Both the position numbers and the translations under genes were made by a program. From Luteipulveratus flavus (GTDB lineage Bacteria; Actinomycetota; Actinomycetes; Actinomycetales; Dermatophilaceae), in the NCBI RefSeq assembly GCF_029439465.1, contig NZ_JAROAV010000001.1, positions 26,890 to 90,889 of the forward strand: a DNA stretch of 64,000 bases. Direction: 5' to 3'. Positions within the stretch are counted from its first letter, which is position 1. Each line of letters starts with the position of its first letter. The notes below the pieces were generated by a model. The model did not search any database. It was not told the DNA's origin and saw only the letters and a program-made list of their open reading frames with translations. Below, piece after piece: positions 27,360 to 35,457 of this stretch.

Positions 27360-28072
27360 GCGCCACCGTCCATCCGGTAGCCCACGCCCCAGACCGTGGT
27401 GATCAGCCGGGGGTCGGAGGGGTCGTCCTCGATCTTCTGCCGGATCCGGCGAACGTGGACGGTGACCGTCGACTGGTCGCCGACCGTCCAGCCCCACACC
27501 TGCTCCATCAGCTGCTCCCGGGTGAAGGCCCGGCCCGGATGGCGCATCAGGTGGATGAGCACGTCCGTCTCGCGCACGGTCAGCCCCAGCTCGCGCTCGA
27601 CGCTCCGCTCGTCGCGCAGCACCGCCCGACGCGCCGAGACGTCCACGGTGAGCGGACCGCAGGTCAGCACCTCCGGACCCGCGGGCGCGGGTGCTCCGCC
27701 CACCGCGCGCCGCAGCACCGAGTCGACCCGCAGTGTCAGCTCGCGCGGTGAGAACGGCTTGGTGACGTAGTCGTCGGCGCCCCGCTCCAGGCCGGCGATG
27801 CGGTCGTCCTCCTCGCTGAGGGCCGTCAGCATGATGACGGCCAGCTCGGGGCGCTCGCGGCGTACCAGCGTGCACAGGTCCAGCCCGCTCACGCCCGGGA
27901 GCAGCAGGTCGAGCAGGACCAGGTCCAGGTCGTCGCTCGCCGGGCCGCGCAGGTACGTCTGCGCGCGTCCGCCGTCCTCCAACCAGGTCGTACGGTGCCC
28001 CGCCCGGGTCAGGTAGGCCTGCACCACCTCGGCGACGGTCGGGTCGTCCTCGACGACGAGCACACTGGACAC
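27356..28072 (-). CDS. OmpR-family response regulator
   Basis: A 238-residue regulator. The receiver domain has acidic pair Glu8/Asp9-Asp10 and phosphoacceptor Asp55 (LVLLDLLLPG), Lys in TKPFS. The C-terminal winged helix contains VRETDVLIHLMRHPGRAFTREQL and STVTVHVRRIRQKI. It is the first gene of the pair with the kinase and is divergent from the GT2 operon. A 20-base element in that spacer recurs in the second divergent spacer of the block and is the likely binding site. Confidence 0.95.
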   Translation of the reverse strand: MSSVLVVEDDPTVAEVVQAYLTRAGHRTTWLEDGGRAQTYLRGPASDDLDLVLLDLLLPGVSGLDLCTLVRRERPELAVIMLTALSEEDDRIAGLERGADDYVTKPFSPRELTLRVDSVLRRAVGGAPAPAGPEVLTCGPLTVDVSARRAVLRDERSVERELGLTVRETDVLIHLMRHPGRAFTREQLMEQVWGWTVGDQSTVTVHVRRIRQKIEDDPSDPRLITTVWGVGYRMDGGA

Positions 28073-28112
28073 GTCCTTCAGCGTAGGCGCGCGTCGGCGC
28101 CGCCCCGGCCCA

Positions 28113-28142
28113 CCGATCGGCCGTTCCGCAGTTCGTAAGGGT
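28113..28142 (+). promoter_or_regulatory. Shared promoter element, copy 1 (probable response-regulator site)
   Basis: CCGATCGG (28113-28120) is followed by a 20-base element (28123-28142, GTTCCGCA then GTTCGTAAGGGT). It contains two GTTC half-sites eight bases apart. It lies between the response regulator and GT2 genes, 43 bases before the GT2 start. The second copy near 31656 is identical at 19 of 20 positions. Confidence 0.7.
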
Positions 28143-28185
28143 GTCAGCCCTTTCGGCCCGCGCCGCGGAGCCGGAGGCTGGTGGG

Positions 28186-28833
28186 GTGATCGACGTCATC
28201 CTGCCGTGCCTGGACGAGGCCCCCGCCCTGCCGCGGGTGCTCGCGGACGTCCCCGCCGGCCTACGCCCTCTCGTGGTCGACAACGGCAGCACCGACGGCA
28301 GCGCCGAGATCGCCGCCGGGCTCGGCGCCCAGGTCGTCCGCTGCGCCGAACCCGGGTACGGCGCCGCCTGTCACGCCGGGCTGCTGGCTTCGACGACAGA
28401 GGTGATCGCCTTCTGCGACTGCGACGGGTCGCTGCGGCTGGCGGACGTCGCGGATCTGGCACGACCGGTCCTCGACGGCAGCGCGGACATGGCTCTGGGA
28501 CGACGGGTCGCGGTCAGCCGTGACGCGTGGCCGCCGCACGCCCGGCTGGCCAACGCGGTGCTCGCGCGCCGGCTGCGGCAGCTCGGGCTGCCGGTCCACG
28601 ACGTCAGCCCGGCCCGGGTCGTCCGCCGGGACGCGCTGCTCGCGCTGGGAGTGAGCGATCGCCGCAGCGGGTACCCGCTGGAGCTGCTCGTCCGAGCCGC
28701 GCGCGCCGGCTGGCGGGTCGCCGAGCGCAACGTCGACTACCACCCCCGGGTGGGCCGGTCCAAGGTGACCGGCAGCGTCCTCGGGACCGTGCGCGCCGTC
28801 CGGGACATGTCGGTGGTGCTGGCCCGTGACTGA
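28186..28833 (+). CDS. Family 2 glycosyltransferase
   Basis: A 215-residue GT-A transferase. VILPCLDEAPALPRVL and LVVDNGSTDGSAEIA are the GT2 nucleotide-binding blocks, and FCDCDGSL is the metal-binding D-x-D equivalent. It lacks membrane segments. Homologues of this shape act on polyprenyl phosphate or other lipid acceptors, but that is not shown here. GTG 28186 is preceded by GGAGG at nine bases. The last eight bases overlap the next gene. Confidence 0.88.
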   Translation: MIDVILPCLDEAPALPRVLADVPAGLRPLVVDNGSTDGSAEIAAGLGAQVVRCAEPGYGAACHAGLLASTTEVIAFCDCDGSLRLADVADLARPVLDGSADMALGRRVAVSRDAWPPHARLANAVLARRLRQLGLPVHDVSPARVVRRDALLALGVSDRRSGYPLELLVRAARAGWRVAERNVDYHPRVGRSKVTGSVLGTVRAVRDMSVVLARD

Positions 28834-29452
28834 CCTGCCGACCCTCGTCGTCATCGCCAAGACGCCGGTGCCCGGGCGGGTGAAGACCCGGCTCAGCTCC
28901 CGGGTGTCCGCGGTCGACGCCGCGGCGGTCGCGCAGGCGGCCCTGCTGGACACGCTCGACGCGCTGACCCGGGCCTCTGCCCGGCGCCGCGTCCTGCTGC
29001 TGGCCGGGCCGGCGGGCCCGTGGGTCCCCGACGGCTGGGACCTGGTCGCCCAGGTCGACGGCGGCCTCGACCACCGCATCGCTGCCGGGCTCGGCAAGCT
29101 GGGCGACGGCCCCGCCCTGCTGGTCGGGATGGACACCCCCCAGGTCGGACCCGCGCTGCTCGAGGTCGACTGGGGTGCGTACGACGCCTGCCTCGGCCGC
29201 GCGACGGACGGCGGGTACTGGGCCCTCGGGCTCGCCGACCCAGCGCTCGCGCCGCAGGTCGTCGAGGGCGTACCCATGTCGACGTCCCTCACGGGACAGG
29301 TTCAGCGGCAGCGGCTGCGGGACGCCGGGCTCCGCGTCGCGGACCTGCCCGAGCTGCGCGACGTGGACACCCCGGCGGACGCGGACGCGGTCGCCCGGCT
29401 CGCGCCGCACACCCGGTTCGCGCGGCGGTGGCGCGAGGTGACGGCCCGATGA
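28826..29452 (+). CDS. DUF2064 (TIGR04282-like) glycosyltransferase-fold protein
   Basis: A 208-residue protein with the DUF2064 signature LVVIAKTPVPGRVKTRLSS at the N-terminus and DGGYWALGLADP near the middle, a nucleotidyltransferase/GT-A-like fold. The family is sometimes named after arsenosugar biosynthesis, but that role does not fit the context here. It overlaps GT2 by eight bases and the methyltransferase by four (ATGA), so the three are made together. Confidence 0.85.
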   Translation: MTDLPTLVVIAKTPVPGRVKTRLSSRVSAVDAAAVAQAALLDTLDALTRASARRRVLLLAGPAGPWVPDGWDLVAQVDGGLDHRIAAGLGKLGDGPALLVGMDTPQVGPALLEVDWGAYDACLGRATDGGYWALGLADPALAPQVVEGVPMSTSLTGQVQRQRLRDAGLRVADLPELRDVDTPADADAVARLAPHTRFARRWREVTAR

Positions 29453-30078
29453 TCGCCGGGGCGCTGGAACCGTACGAGGGGGCGCTGCGCGACCGCACCA
29501 CGCTCGACCTCACCACCGACGACGGACGGGTAGTCCCGCTGGACATCGACCGCTACCTCGCCGAGCCGGACGTGGCCGACGGGAGCGTGCTGGACCGATG
29601 CACCGGGCCGGTGCTCGACGTGGGGTGCGGCCCCGGGCGGATGGTGCGCGCACTGGCGGAGCGCGGCATTCCCGCGCTCGGTGTCGACATCGCGCAGGTC
29701 GCCGTCGAGCTGGCCGTACGACGCGGCGCGCTCGCACTGCCCCGTGACGTGTTCGCGCGGCTGCCGGGGGAGGGACGCTGGCGGACCGTCCTCGTGCTGG
29801 ACGGCAACAGCGGGATCGGCGGTGACCTCGGCGGTCTGCTCGGCCGGCTGCGACAGGTCGTCGGGCCGCGCGGTCTGCTCGTCGTCGAGTCGGGCTCGCG
29901 CACCCCGGGTACGCACGAGGTCCTGACTGCCCGGTTCGCCGGAGGTGGTCCGGCGTTCCGGTGGGGCGTCGCGTCGGCCGACGTGATCGCCGGCGTCGCC
30001 GAGCAGTCCGGCCTCGTGGCCCAGGAGAGATGGGCCTGCAACGAGCGCGACTTCGTCGCCCTCAGGCGCGCCGGCTGA
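29449..30078 (+). CDS. SAM-dependent methyltransferase
   Basis: A 209-residue class I methyltransferase. Motif I is VLDVGCGPGRMVRAL and motif II begins VLVLDGNSGIGGD; GLLVVESGSR follows. The start ATG overlaps the upstream stop. The acceptor is unknown but by context is likely part of the glycoconjugate. Its 3' end overlaps the convergent small membrane protein gene by 17 bases. Confidence 0.88.
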   Translation: MIAGALEPYEGALRDRTTLDLTTDDGRVVPLDIDRYLAEPDVADGSVLDRCTGPVLDVGCGPGRMVRALAERGIPALGVDIAQVAVELAVRRGALALPRDVFARLPGEGRWRTVLVLDGNSGIGGDLGGLLGRLRQVVGPRGLLVVESGSRTPGTHEVLTARFAGGGPAFRWGVASADVIAGVAEQSGLVAQERWACNERDFVALRRAG

Positions 30079-30481
30079 GCCGCGGTGTTTGCCCCCGTCG
30101 CAGCCGGGGCGCGAGCCGGGTGAGAGCGGCGACACCCGCCACAAGACCGAGCAGCAGGAGCAGGTGGAGTCCGTAGTCCTGCTGCAGCAGGGCGAGCGCC
30201 GGGTCGTGGCGTGCGGTCGAGCGCCACAGCACGAGCGCCCCGACGCTGAGCACCAGCCCGGCCACCACCAACGCGCCCTGGAGTGCCGGACGCCCACGAC
30301 CCACCCGGCCGACCAGCTCGATGCCAGGGGCGAGGACGAGATCGTGCAGCAGCACCGCGGCGGCCAGCCACCCGGCGTACGCCACGAGCTGCGCGGCGGA
30401 GGTGTGGTCGAGGAGCCGCCACACGCCGTACGCGAGAGCGCTGATCCCCATTGCTGCCAGGGTGATTCGAGTCGTCCTCAT
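30062..30481 (-). CDS. Small four-segment membrane protein
   Basis: A 139-residue protein with about four hydrophobic segments (ITLAAMGISALAYGVWRLL, LVAYAGWLAAAVLLHDLVLA, GALVVAGLVLSVGALVLW, LHLLLLLGLVAGVAALTRL). Function is unknown. ATG 30481 overlaps the oxidoreductase stop (ATGA), so the two are coupled; it may be a membrane subunit or anchor for that enzyme. Confidence 0.8.
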   Translation of the reverse strand: MRTTRITLAAMGISALAYGVWRLLDHTSAAQLVAYAGWLAAAVLLHDLVLAPGIELVGRVGRGRPALQGALVVAGLVLSVGALVLWRSTARHDPALALLQQDYGLHLLLLLGLVAGVAALTRLAPRLRRGQTPRLSRRA

Positions 30482-31623
30482 GACACCTCGATCCGCGTGA
30501 CCCACTTCGTCTGCTGCTCGCCGGTCCGGCCCGGCGCGATCAGCCGGACCGGGTAGCCGTGATCGAGGCTGAGGCGCTGCCCGTTCAGGTGGGTGGCCAG
30601 CAGCGCACCACGCAGCTGCCCGTCACGGATGGACGACACCGCGTACGGGCCGTCCTCCAGGGAGGTCACGGTCACCTGACTGCTCGCGCCACCGCCGACC
30701 GAGGCGACCAGGTCCAGCAGGCTCGGACCCTGCCAGTGTGCGTTCCTGCTCCAGCCCTCCACACAAGCGATCGGCAGCGAACGGCGCTGGGAGGGAAGGG
30801 ACTCCAGCTCGCTCACGGTGAAGGAGCGTTCCGTCCGACCGCGCACCTCCAGCCGGTACGTCGACGCGCGGGCGGCCGTACCGACACCGGCGGCCGCGGC
30901 GGTGCGGTTCACGGGCAGGTCCTGGTCGGGTGCGCGGTCGGGGCGGCGGGGTGCCAGCAGCGCCAGCGGGGCGAGCGGACCGACGACCTGACCGACGGTG
31001 GTGGCGACGACGGTCCCGACCCCGAGGCCGATCGAGCCGAGCACGCCGCGTCGGCTGAGCCCCCGGGTCGTCCCGCGTCGCGACAGGGGCGTGGCGAGAC
31101 CGTCCCGGATCGCCGGCAGCTGGACGGCGACGTGCAGCGCGACCGACCCGATCACCAGCCAGGCGGTCGCGAAGTGGACCGCCACGAAGTCCCACGGCCA
31201 GGGGTAGTACTGCAGGACGTTGAGGAGGCCGGTCACCAGCTCCAGCAGCACGGCCGCCACCAGCAGGCCGACCGACGCCCGCTCGGCCGCGTGGGCGACG
31301 GAGCGCGCGGGCGGCCACTGACGCAGCCGGTGCTGCACCGACCACAGCTTCGCCAGGACCAGCGGGATCGTCGCGATGCCGGTGATGACGTGGATGCCCT
31401 GGGTGAGCCGGTACAGCCAGGCGGGACGGGCGGGAGGCGGCAGCCAGGACCACGGGTGGCCCAGGTAGTGGCTGATGAGCCCGGTCACGAAGCAGACCAG
31501 CAGGCTGCTGCCGGCGAGGACGCCGAGGCGGGCGGTGAGCGCGCCACCCCGGGTCGGGCCGGGATCCGCCGAGGGCCACCAGGACGGTGGCTCCTCGGGC
31601 GGGCGGGGCAGCATGAGGGGCAC
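30478..31623 (-). CDS. Molybdopterin-dependent oxidoreductase with cytochrome b-like membrane domain
   Basis: A 381-residue fusion. Residues 30-222 hold about five membrane segments with histidines (His52, His78, His150, His164) suitable for haem b. Residues 240-381 are a sulfite-oxidase-fold Moco domain with the ligand Cys287 in PIACVEGWS. A twin-arginine-like SRRGVLGS (190-197) stands before the last membrane segment. It would be a membrane-bound periplasmic-side reductase or oxidase, comparable in plan to MsrPQ joined in one chain. The substrate is unknown. Confidence 0.85.
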   Translation of the reverse strand: MPLMLPRPPEEPPSWWPSADPGPTRGGALTARLGVLAGSSLLVCFVTGLISHYLGHPWSWLPPPARPAWLYRLTQGIHVITGIATIPLVLAKLWSVQHRLRQWPPARSVAHAAERASVGLLVAAVLLELVTGLLNVLQYYPWPWDFVAVHFATAWLVIGSVALHVAVQLPAIRDGLATPLSRRGTTRGLSRRGVLGSIGLGVGTVVATTVGQVVGPLAPLALLAPRRPDRAPDQDLPVNRTAAAAGVGTAARASTYRLEVRGRTERSFTVSELESLPSQRRSLPIACVEGWSRNAHWQGPSLLDLVASVGGGASSQVTVTSLEDGPYAVSSIRDGQLRGALLATHLNGQRLSLDHGYPVRLIAPGRTGEQQTKWVTRIEVS

Positions 31624-31647
31624 GTCGCCATCGTCACCCCGCCGGGC

Positions 31648-31675
31648 CCGATCGGACCCTTACGAAGTGCGGAAC
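31648..31675 (-). promoter_or_regulatory. Shared promoter element, copy 2 (probable response-regulator site)
   Basis: On the minus strand 31675-31656 reads GTTCCGCACTTCGTAAGGGT, differing from copy 1 only at position 9. CCGATCGG (31648-31655) abuts it on the other side. It lies between the divergent oxidoreductase and membrane glycosyltransferase genes, 32 bases before the oxidoreductase start. Confidence 0.7.
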
Positions 31676-31724
31676 ACCCAGTCACCCGGTCGAACCGGCG
31701 CGTGCGCAGCGGGATGCTGATCGG

Positions 31725-33338
31725 GTGCCCCTCCCCGCAGCTCCCGCCTCTCCCGCCGAGAGCGCGAGTCGTGTCGGCGACACGCCGGCGGGACCAGCAC
31801 GACTCGCGCTCTCGGCCGGGCTGGTCGTGGTGGTCGCGACCGGGGTCGGCGTCTTCGTGCACTCTCCTGATCGCCACGCGGTGCAGGTGTGGTCACAAGT
31901 CGCGGCGTTCGCTGCCCTGCTGGCGCTGCTGCGGGTCCTGCGTGGCGCATCCTTCTCGCACCGCGGCGTCACCGTCCTGCTGCTCGGCGGATGCGCCCTC
32001 CTGCAAGTTGTGGCGCTCACCGCGGGCCCGTCCAGCAGCGACGACGACTACCGGTACGTGTGGGACGCACGCGTGCAGCTCAGCGGCACGGATCCGTACC
32101 GGTACGCGCCCGCCGACCCGGCGCTGGCGGACCTGCGCACCGACTTCACCTTCCCGAGTGAGCGGCCGTGCCCGGCGCACCGGACCGACGAGCTGTGTAC
32201 GCACCTCAACCGCGTGACCGTCCACACCATCTACCCGCCCGTCGCCGAGGGCGCGTTCGTCGGGATGCGCCTGCTCGGTGGCGACCGGGACGACCACCGT
32301 CCGTTGCAGGTGACCGCGGCTGCCGGCGTCCTCGCCGTCGCGGTGCTGCTGCTGTGGCGGGCGCGGCGCCGCGGACTGCCCGAGTGGTGGGTGGCCGTCT
32401 GGGCGCTCTCACCGCTGGTCGCGGTCGAGGCGACCAACAACGCCCACATCGACTGGCTCGCGGTGCTCGCTGTCGTCGGCGGGCTGCTCGCGCTGGAGGC
32501 GCGGCGCTCGTACGCGGCGGGGCTGGCGTTCGGGGCCGCCGTCGCGACCAAGCTGTTCCCGGTCGTGCTCCTCGCCACGGCCGGCCGTCGGCCGTGGCGG
32601 ATACTCGCCGGCGTCCTCACCGTGCTGGTGCTCGGCTACCTGCCCCACGTGCTGACCGTCGGGCCGGCGGTCCTGGGGTACCTGCCCGGCTACCTGCGCG
32701 AGGAGGAGTACGCCGGTGGCGGGCGCTACCTGGTCACCGGGTTGCTTCTCGGCGACCAGGCGGCAGCCGTCCTCACCCCGGTGCTCCTCGCGGTGGGGCT
32801 GCTGGTGCTGTGGTGGCGCGCGGACCCCGACCGTCCCGACCTCACCGCGGTGTCGGCCGTCGGGCTGTACCTCGCGCTCACCACGCCGAACTACCCCTGG
32901 TACCCCCTGCTCCTGGTGGTCCTGGTCGCGGCGACCGGCCGGCTGCGGTGGCTGTGGTTGTGCCTCGCGCCGACGCTGACCTACCTGGCGCCGGGGCTGC
33001 CGTGGAGCTGGGACGTGACGAGGCTGGTCGGCTACGGCGGGGCCGTGGCCCTCGTCCTCGTCGCCTCCGTACGTCGCGCACGCTCGGCTGCGGCCACCGG
33101 TCAGAGCACGGCGACCGACGGAGGCCAGCGGTGGGCGCGCCACTCGTCCCACGACCTGGACCCGGCCGGCGGATCGTCGATCGGTTCGCTCCCGTCGAGC
33201 TCGCCCGGCGTCGGGACCTGCATGAGGACGGACCACTCGGCCAGCTCCTCGTCGGAGATCGGCCAGGTCGAGTGCGGCTCGTCGGCCTGCCGTCGATCGA
33301 GTCGGCTCCGCTGCTCGGTCCGCGACACCTCGACGTAG
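31725..33338 (+). CDS. Polytopic membrane glycosyltransferase (GT87/GT-C type)
   Basis: A 537-residue frame with about ten membrane segments and the early periplasmic loop acidic motif SSDDDYRYVWDARVQLSGTDPYRY typical of polyprenol-linked GT-C mannosyltransferases. ALSPLVAVEATNNAHIDWLAVL is a further family block. The core ends near residue 450 (position about 33075); the remaining 85 residues are low complexity and run 238 bases through the convergent kinase gene, so the true stop may have been lost. The first 30 codons contain a 19-bp palindromic repeat, so the real start may be near 31815. Function: transfer of a sugar from a lipid-phosphate donor outside the membrane, inferred. Confidence 0.85.
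   Translation: MPLPAAPASPAESASRVGDTPAGPARLALSAGLVVVVATGVGVFVHSPDRHAVQVWSQVAAFAALLALLRVLRGASFSHRGVTVLLLGGCALLQVVALTAGPSSSDDDYRYVWDARVQLSGTDPYRYAPADPALADLRTDFTFPSERPCPAHRTDELCTHLNRVTVHTIYPPVAEGAFVGMRLLGGDRDDHRPLQVTAAAGVLAVAVLLLWRARRRGLPEWWVAVWALSPLVAVEATNNAHIDWLAVLAVVGGLLALEARRSYAAGLAFGAAVATKLFPVVLLATAGRRPWRILAGVLTVLVLGYLPHVLTVGPAVLGYLPGYLREEEYAGGGRYLVTGLLLGDQAAAVLTPVLLAVGLLVLWWRADPDRPDLTAVSAVGLYLALTTPNYPWYPLLLVVLVAATGRLRWLWLCLAPTLTYLAPGLPWSWDVTRLVGYGGAVALVLVASVRRARSAAATGQSTATDGGQRWARHSSHDLDPAGGSSIGSLPSSSPGVGTCMRTDHSASSSSEIGQVECGSSACRRSSRLRCSVRDTST
31755..31816. repeat. Nineteen-bp perfect inverted repeat inside a gene start
   Basis: Arms at 31755-31773 (GCCGAGAGCGCGAGTCGTG) and 31798-31816 are perfectly complementary over 19 bases. 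Inside the loop CGGCG-aca-CGCCG forms a second stem. The element occupies codons 11-31 of the glycosyltransferase frame. It looks like a mobile palindromic (REP or MITE-like) unit rather than a terminator. Confidence 0.7.
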
Positions 33339-33643
33339 CGCAGCTGCGTATGCGCGCCACGGTCGGCTGCTGCCTGCCGTAGCGCCGAGCGCTCGTCGCG
33401 GCTCCAGAGGCCGAAGTCGACCACCACATCGGTGCCCAGCTCCAGAGTCCGAAGCCCGATGTCGATCAGCCGCCCTTCGATGACGTCGGACGCGGACGCG
33501 GGGTTCAGGTCGCCGAAGAGCGCCCTCACCCACTCGTCCTTCGTCAGCCGAAGAGCGGCGTGCTCGACCTCCAGCCGCTGGGCGGCCGTCGTCTTCCCGG
33601 CAGCGGGAAGACCCACCATCAGATGGAGCGTCGGCTTCCTCAT
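33101..33643 (-). CDS. AAA/P-loop kinase-like protein
   Basis: A 180-residue ATP-binding protein. Walker A is VGLPAAGKTTAAQ near the N-terminus, and VVVDFGLWSRDERSALRQAA is the Walker B region, as in the zeta-toxin/chloramphenicol-phosphotransferase-like small kinases. AGGAG five bases before ATG 33643 fixes the start. It would phosphorylate a small molecule or nucleic-acid end; substrate unknown. Its last third lies under the C-terminal extension of the convergent glycosyltransferase. Confidence 0.85.
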   Translation of the reverse strand: MRKPTLHLMVGLPAAGKTTAAQRLEVEHAALRLTKDEWVRALFGDLNPASASDVIEGRLIDIGLRTLELGTDVVVDFGLWSRDERSALRQAAADRGAHTQLRYVEVSRTEQRSRLDRRQADEPHSTWPISDEELAEWSVLMQVPTPGELDGSEPIDDPPAGSRSWDEWRAHRWPPSVAVL

Positions 33644-33690
33644 CACCACTCCTCGGACCCGGTCAGGGTCGGCACGGCCGAGCGATCGGG

Positions 33691-34587
33691 TCACCCGGGC
33701 GAGTGCGCGGGGCGGCGGAAGTCGGTGACGTCCGGGAGCCGTTCGAAGCCGGCCGAGACGTACGCCGCCACGCCGCCGACGTTGGTGCTCGGCGTGCACA
33801 CGATGACCGAGGAGGACCCCATGTCCTGCAGCGCGGCGGCCGCGGCGAGAGTGATGGCCCGACCGTGGCCGTGGCCGCGGAAGTCGCGATGAGCGCCGAG
33901 CGGCTCGATCAGACCGGGACGCCCGGGCCCGGCCGACCAGACCGTGGTCGTGGCGACGCCGTTGCCGTCGCCGTCGTACGCGACCAGGCAGCGGGCCCGC
34001 CGGTACGCCGAGGACGCCGCCATCACGCGCCACTGCTCCACGGTGAAGGTCGAGCTCGGCCACGACGCCCGGTGCACCTCGACGCGGTCCTGGACGACTC
34101 GCTCGTCGGCGTGGTCGGCGTCGAGCGTCTCGATCCGCAGACCGCAGTCCTCGACCGGCGAGCCCAGGTCGCGGCGCAGCGGCGTCCAGGCCTCGTCGGC
34201 CGTCCAGCCGCTGGTGTGCAGCAGCTCCCGGAACGCCGTCCCGAACCGGGCCTCGACGGACCCGCGGTCCGCAGGCAGGACGCCCTGGGCCGGGTCCGAC
34301 AGGTCCTTCAGCAGCCGGGCGGCGAAGTCCGCGTCGGTGTCCACGCTCGGCGAGATGGCCATCCGGATCAGGCCGTCCTCGTCGTCGACCGTGCCGGCGG
34401 CCAGGACCTGCCCGTCGCGGCGCCAGGCCCGGACGTCCTTGGCCAGCGCCGCGCTGCCGAACCGCCACGCCCAGCCGAGGTCACCCGGGTGGAGCTGGAC
34501 CGGCACACCGTCCTGCTGCCAGGTCGCCATCGCCTCGACGATCTCGTCCAACGTCTCGGTCGTCGCGTGCTCCAGATGAATGGCCAT
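33691..34587 (-). CDS. GNAT-family acetyltransferase (tandem domains)
   Basis: A 298-residue protein. The C-terminal half has the acetyl-CoA loop EPLGAHRDFRGHGHGRAIT (R-x-x-G-x-G/H) and ends VAAYVSAGFERL, normal for GNAT. The N-terminal half has the outline of a second, degenerate GNAT fold. The start at 34587 (MAIHLEHAT) is chosen over 34605. It lies 47 bases after nothing obvious and before the kinase-like gene on the same strand, so the two may be cotranscribed. Acceptor unknown. Confidence 0.85.
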   Translation of the reverse strand: MAIHLEHATTETLDEIVEAMATWQQDGVPVQLHPGDLGWAWRFGSAALAKDVRAWRRDGQVLAAGTVDDEDGLIRMAISPSVDTDADFAARLLKDLSDPAQGVLPADRGSVEARFGTAFRELLHTSGWTADEAWTPLRRDLGSPVEDCGLRIETLDADHADERVVQDRVEVHRASWPSSTFTVEQWRVMAASSAYRRARCLVAYDGDGNGVATTTVWSAGPGRPGLIEPLGAHRDFRGHGHGRAITLAAAAALQDMGSSSVIVCTPSTNVGGVAAYVSAGFERLPDVTDFRRPAHSPG

Positions 34588-34671
34588 GCGCCGATCCAAC
34601 GGCACGGCGCCCTCGGCCGCACCTCGATTTCCGTTGCCGCCGAACGGATCCGGCCGGCCGTGTCCCGGGGT

Positions 34672-35220
34672 TCAGATCTTGGTGAGGTTGGTGCCGAACC
34701 AGCTGAAGCCCTGGTCGGTCGTACCCGGGGTCATCGAGACGACGGCCATACCGTTCGCGTTGGGCTTCACCGGTACGGAGAAGGTGACGGGCGTGCTGGT
34801 CGAGCCCGACGACACGGTGACGCCCGCGCTGCCGGTGGCCGTGATCGACACCTTGCTGTTGACCCACACCTGCATCTCGATGGAGGCGGAGTAGCTGCCG
34901 GCGACCAGGTTCTGGAAGTACAGGATCAGGTAGGCGTAGTTGTCGCCCGTACCCCAGATCAGCAGCTCCGGCGGCGTGAAGAACGTGTGCAGCCCGGACG
35001 GGAAGCTGGCGTACATCCCGTGGTTGCCGATGTGCGGGTGGCGTGGATCGAGTCGCACGAGCGGTGCGGCGTTGACCTCGAACGGGCGCAGGTCGGCGGG
35101 GCGTAGGTCCTCCACCTGCGTGCTCTCCAGCAGGCCGTGGCGACGCAGCACGTCGGGGACTTCCAGCGACGGTCGGTCGAAAAGCTCGGTGATGTCGGTG
35201 ATCTCGGGTGCTTGGGACAT
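34672..35220 (-). CDS. Unknown beta-rich protein
   Basis: A 182-residue protein I cannot assign. The first 60 residues are polar (EITDITELFDRPSLEVPDVLRRHGLLE); the rest is rich in short beta strands (ASIEMQVWVNSKVSITATGS, VSIT, STPVTFSVPV), suggesting a beta-sandwich. No signal peptide or membrane segment. AGAGGAA six bases before ATG 35220 supports the start. It is divergent from the BVMO gene with a 237-base spacer. Confidence 0.65.
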   Translation of the reverse strand: MSQAPEITDITELFDRPSLEVPDVLRRHGLLESTQVEDLRPADLRPFEVNAAPLVRLDPRHPHIGNHGMYASFPSGLHTFFTPPELLIWGTGDNYAYLILYFQNLVAGSYSASIEMQVWVNSKVSITATGSAGVTVSSGSTSTPVTFSVPVKPNANGMAVVSMTPGTTDQGFSWFGTNLTKI

Positions 35221-35457
35221 GGGGGTTCCTCTCGGGGAGTGCGTACCCACTCAAGGAGTCCCGCAGCGATACCCAGATACCGCCGGCGAGGGCCGACGGC
35301 CGGCGACACCGCGCACCCGGGCCATCTGCGCGACCCGCGTCCGATCCTCCTTCGCTCACGAGCGGAGCGTCACCTCGCGGTGGTTGGATCGACATGGTCG
35401 TTCCGCCGTCCGGGCGGGTGCGACCGTACGACTCACCGTCTCCGAAGGAGGGTCGCC

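Noticed and set aside
31755..31816. Palindrome considered as a transcription terminator
   Set aside because: It lies just after a gene start and within codons, with no gene ending nearby.
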